Origin: Rachicladosporium sp. CCFEE 5018
Lineage: Eukaryota > Ascomycota > Dothideomycetes > Cladosporiales > Cladosporiaceae
Length of the DNA stretch: 64,000 nt
Direction of reading: 5' to 3'
Assembly: GCA_002077045.2 (NCBI GenBank)
Contig: KZ111142.1
Span: 909,017 to 973,016 of the forward strand
In this document: positions 63,608 to 64,000 of the stretch, in pieces
How positions within the stretch are numbered: the first letter of the stretch is position 1
Layout of the letters: each line of letters starts with the position of its first letter
Made by a program: the position numbers and the translations under genes
The notes under the pieces: model-generated
Database searches by the model: none
Seen by the model: only the letters and a program-made list of their open reading frames with translations
What the model was told of the DNA's origin: nothing

Positions 63608-64000
63608 CGTAAGCTGGTGATTGCGCGTTACGACCTGAGGCTCTTTAGGGGTATACTGTATGAGGAATAGAAGGGATAGAGAAAGGAGAGAAAGAGAAAA
63701 GGAAGATTGTCAGGCTGTGTCCCCCTCATATACCAGCGATTCGATCTAGGTTCAGCCTTGCATTCTACACATACAGTACCCCTCGCGAGGCAACCAGGCC
63801 GTACGGTCCATCGTTTAGCCAGAGCTCTCTAGTCTGCGGCTCGCTGTCACAACTCCCTGCTCATCGGTCTCGATCAAGAGACAAGGCTGGACTAGTCCAG
63901 CGTGCGAACGCGCGACCTCGCTGCTGGATGTTCTTCGAGAGTTGTGCAATAACCGTAAATGATCTCGGCCAAGCCGTGCACGACAATGCATTCTCTTCGA
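63608..64000. other. Window end, upstream of the coiled-coil gene
   Basis: A purine-rich tract (63668-63705, GAAGGG, GAGAAAGG, AAGAGAAAAGGAAG) lies just upstream of the start codon; on the coding strand it is a CT-rich leader. No gene start is seen before the window ends. Confidence 0.4.

Overview
The window reads as nuclear DNA of a filamentous ascomycete, most likely a dothideomycete. Genes are compact, usually have zero to five short introns (about 46-60 nt, GT...AG, CTAAC/CTGAC-type branch sites) and lie on both strands. Filamentous-ascomycete families are present: an APSES regulator, a HeLo-like/DUF7580-type protein, a KAR9/GAS2 protein, a GPI-anchored Ser/Thr-rich protein and a fungal ADAM protease. 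I see no rRNA, convincing tRNA, CRISPR, transposon or plasmid feature. The class-level assignment is inference. Exon boundaries were placed by eye from splice motifs, frame and family conservation.

Layout. 0-4 kb: a DUF2470 membrane protein, then two same-strand genes sharing an unusual C-terminal beta-strand-like tail. 4-13.6 kb: a large KAR9/GAS2 cytoskeletal protein, a MOB kinase activator, a small membrane protein, a membrane-associated methyltransferase-like protein and a low-complexity fungal protein. 13.5-19.2 kb: gene-poor, with a 2EXR/F-box-like fragment, an unknown small protein and a GPI-anchored protein. 19.2-27 kb: a diphosphoinositol-polyphosphate NUDIX hydrolase, arginyl-tRNA-protein transferase ATE1 (interrupted by a 100-N gap flanked by an identical 360-bp repeat, almost surely an assembly artefact) and a large Msp1-like mitochondrial AAA ATPase. 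27-38 kb: a fungal multi-pass membrane protein of uncertain integrity, a glycine-zipper protein, an ADAM metalloprotease and acetyl-CoA synthetase. 38-47 kb: a WDR62/MAPKBP1-like WD40 protein, then a divergent pair made of a HeLo-like/DUF7580-type protein and a four-domain transcription factor. 47-64 kb: NFU1, SEC61 alpha, a mitochondrial dicarboxylate carrier divergently paired with mitochondrial PheRS, a small membrane protein, a GH30 glycosidase, a GYP5-like TBC RabGAP and a short coiled-coil protein.

Most genes are unrelated housekeeping functions with no sign of a biosynthetic cluster. Mitochondrial functions recur (AAA ATPase, NFU1, carrier, PheRS). The outstanding item is the transcription factor at 44.0-47.0 kb: a complete APSES domain is joined in one open frame to a Myb-like segment, zinc fingers and an SREBP-type bHLH. 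Other notable points are an inferred 5-nt microexon in the carrier gene, a 10-nt first coding exon in SEC61 and the paired beta-tail genes.
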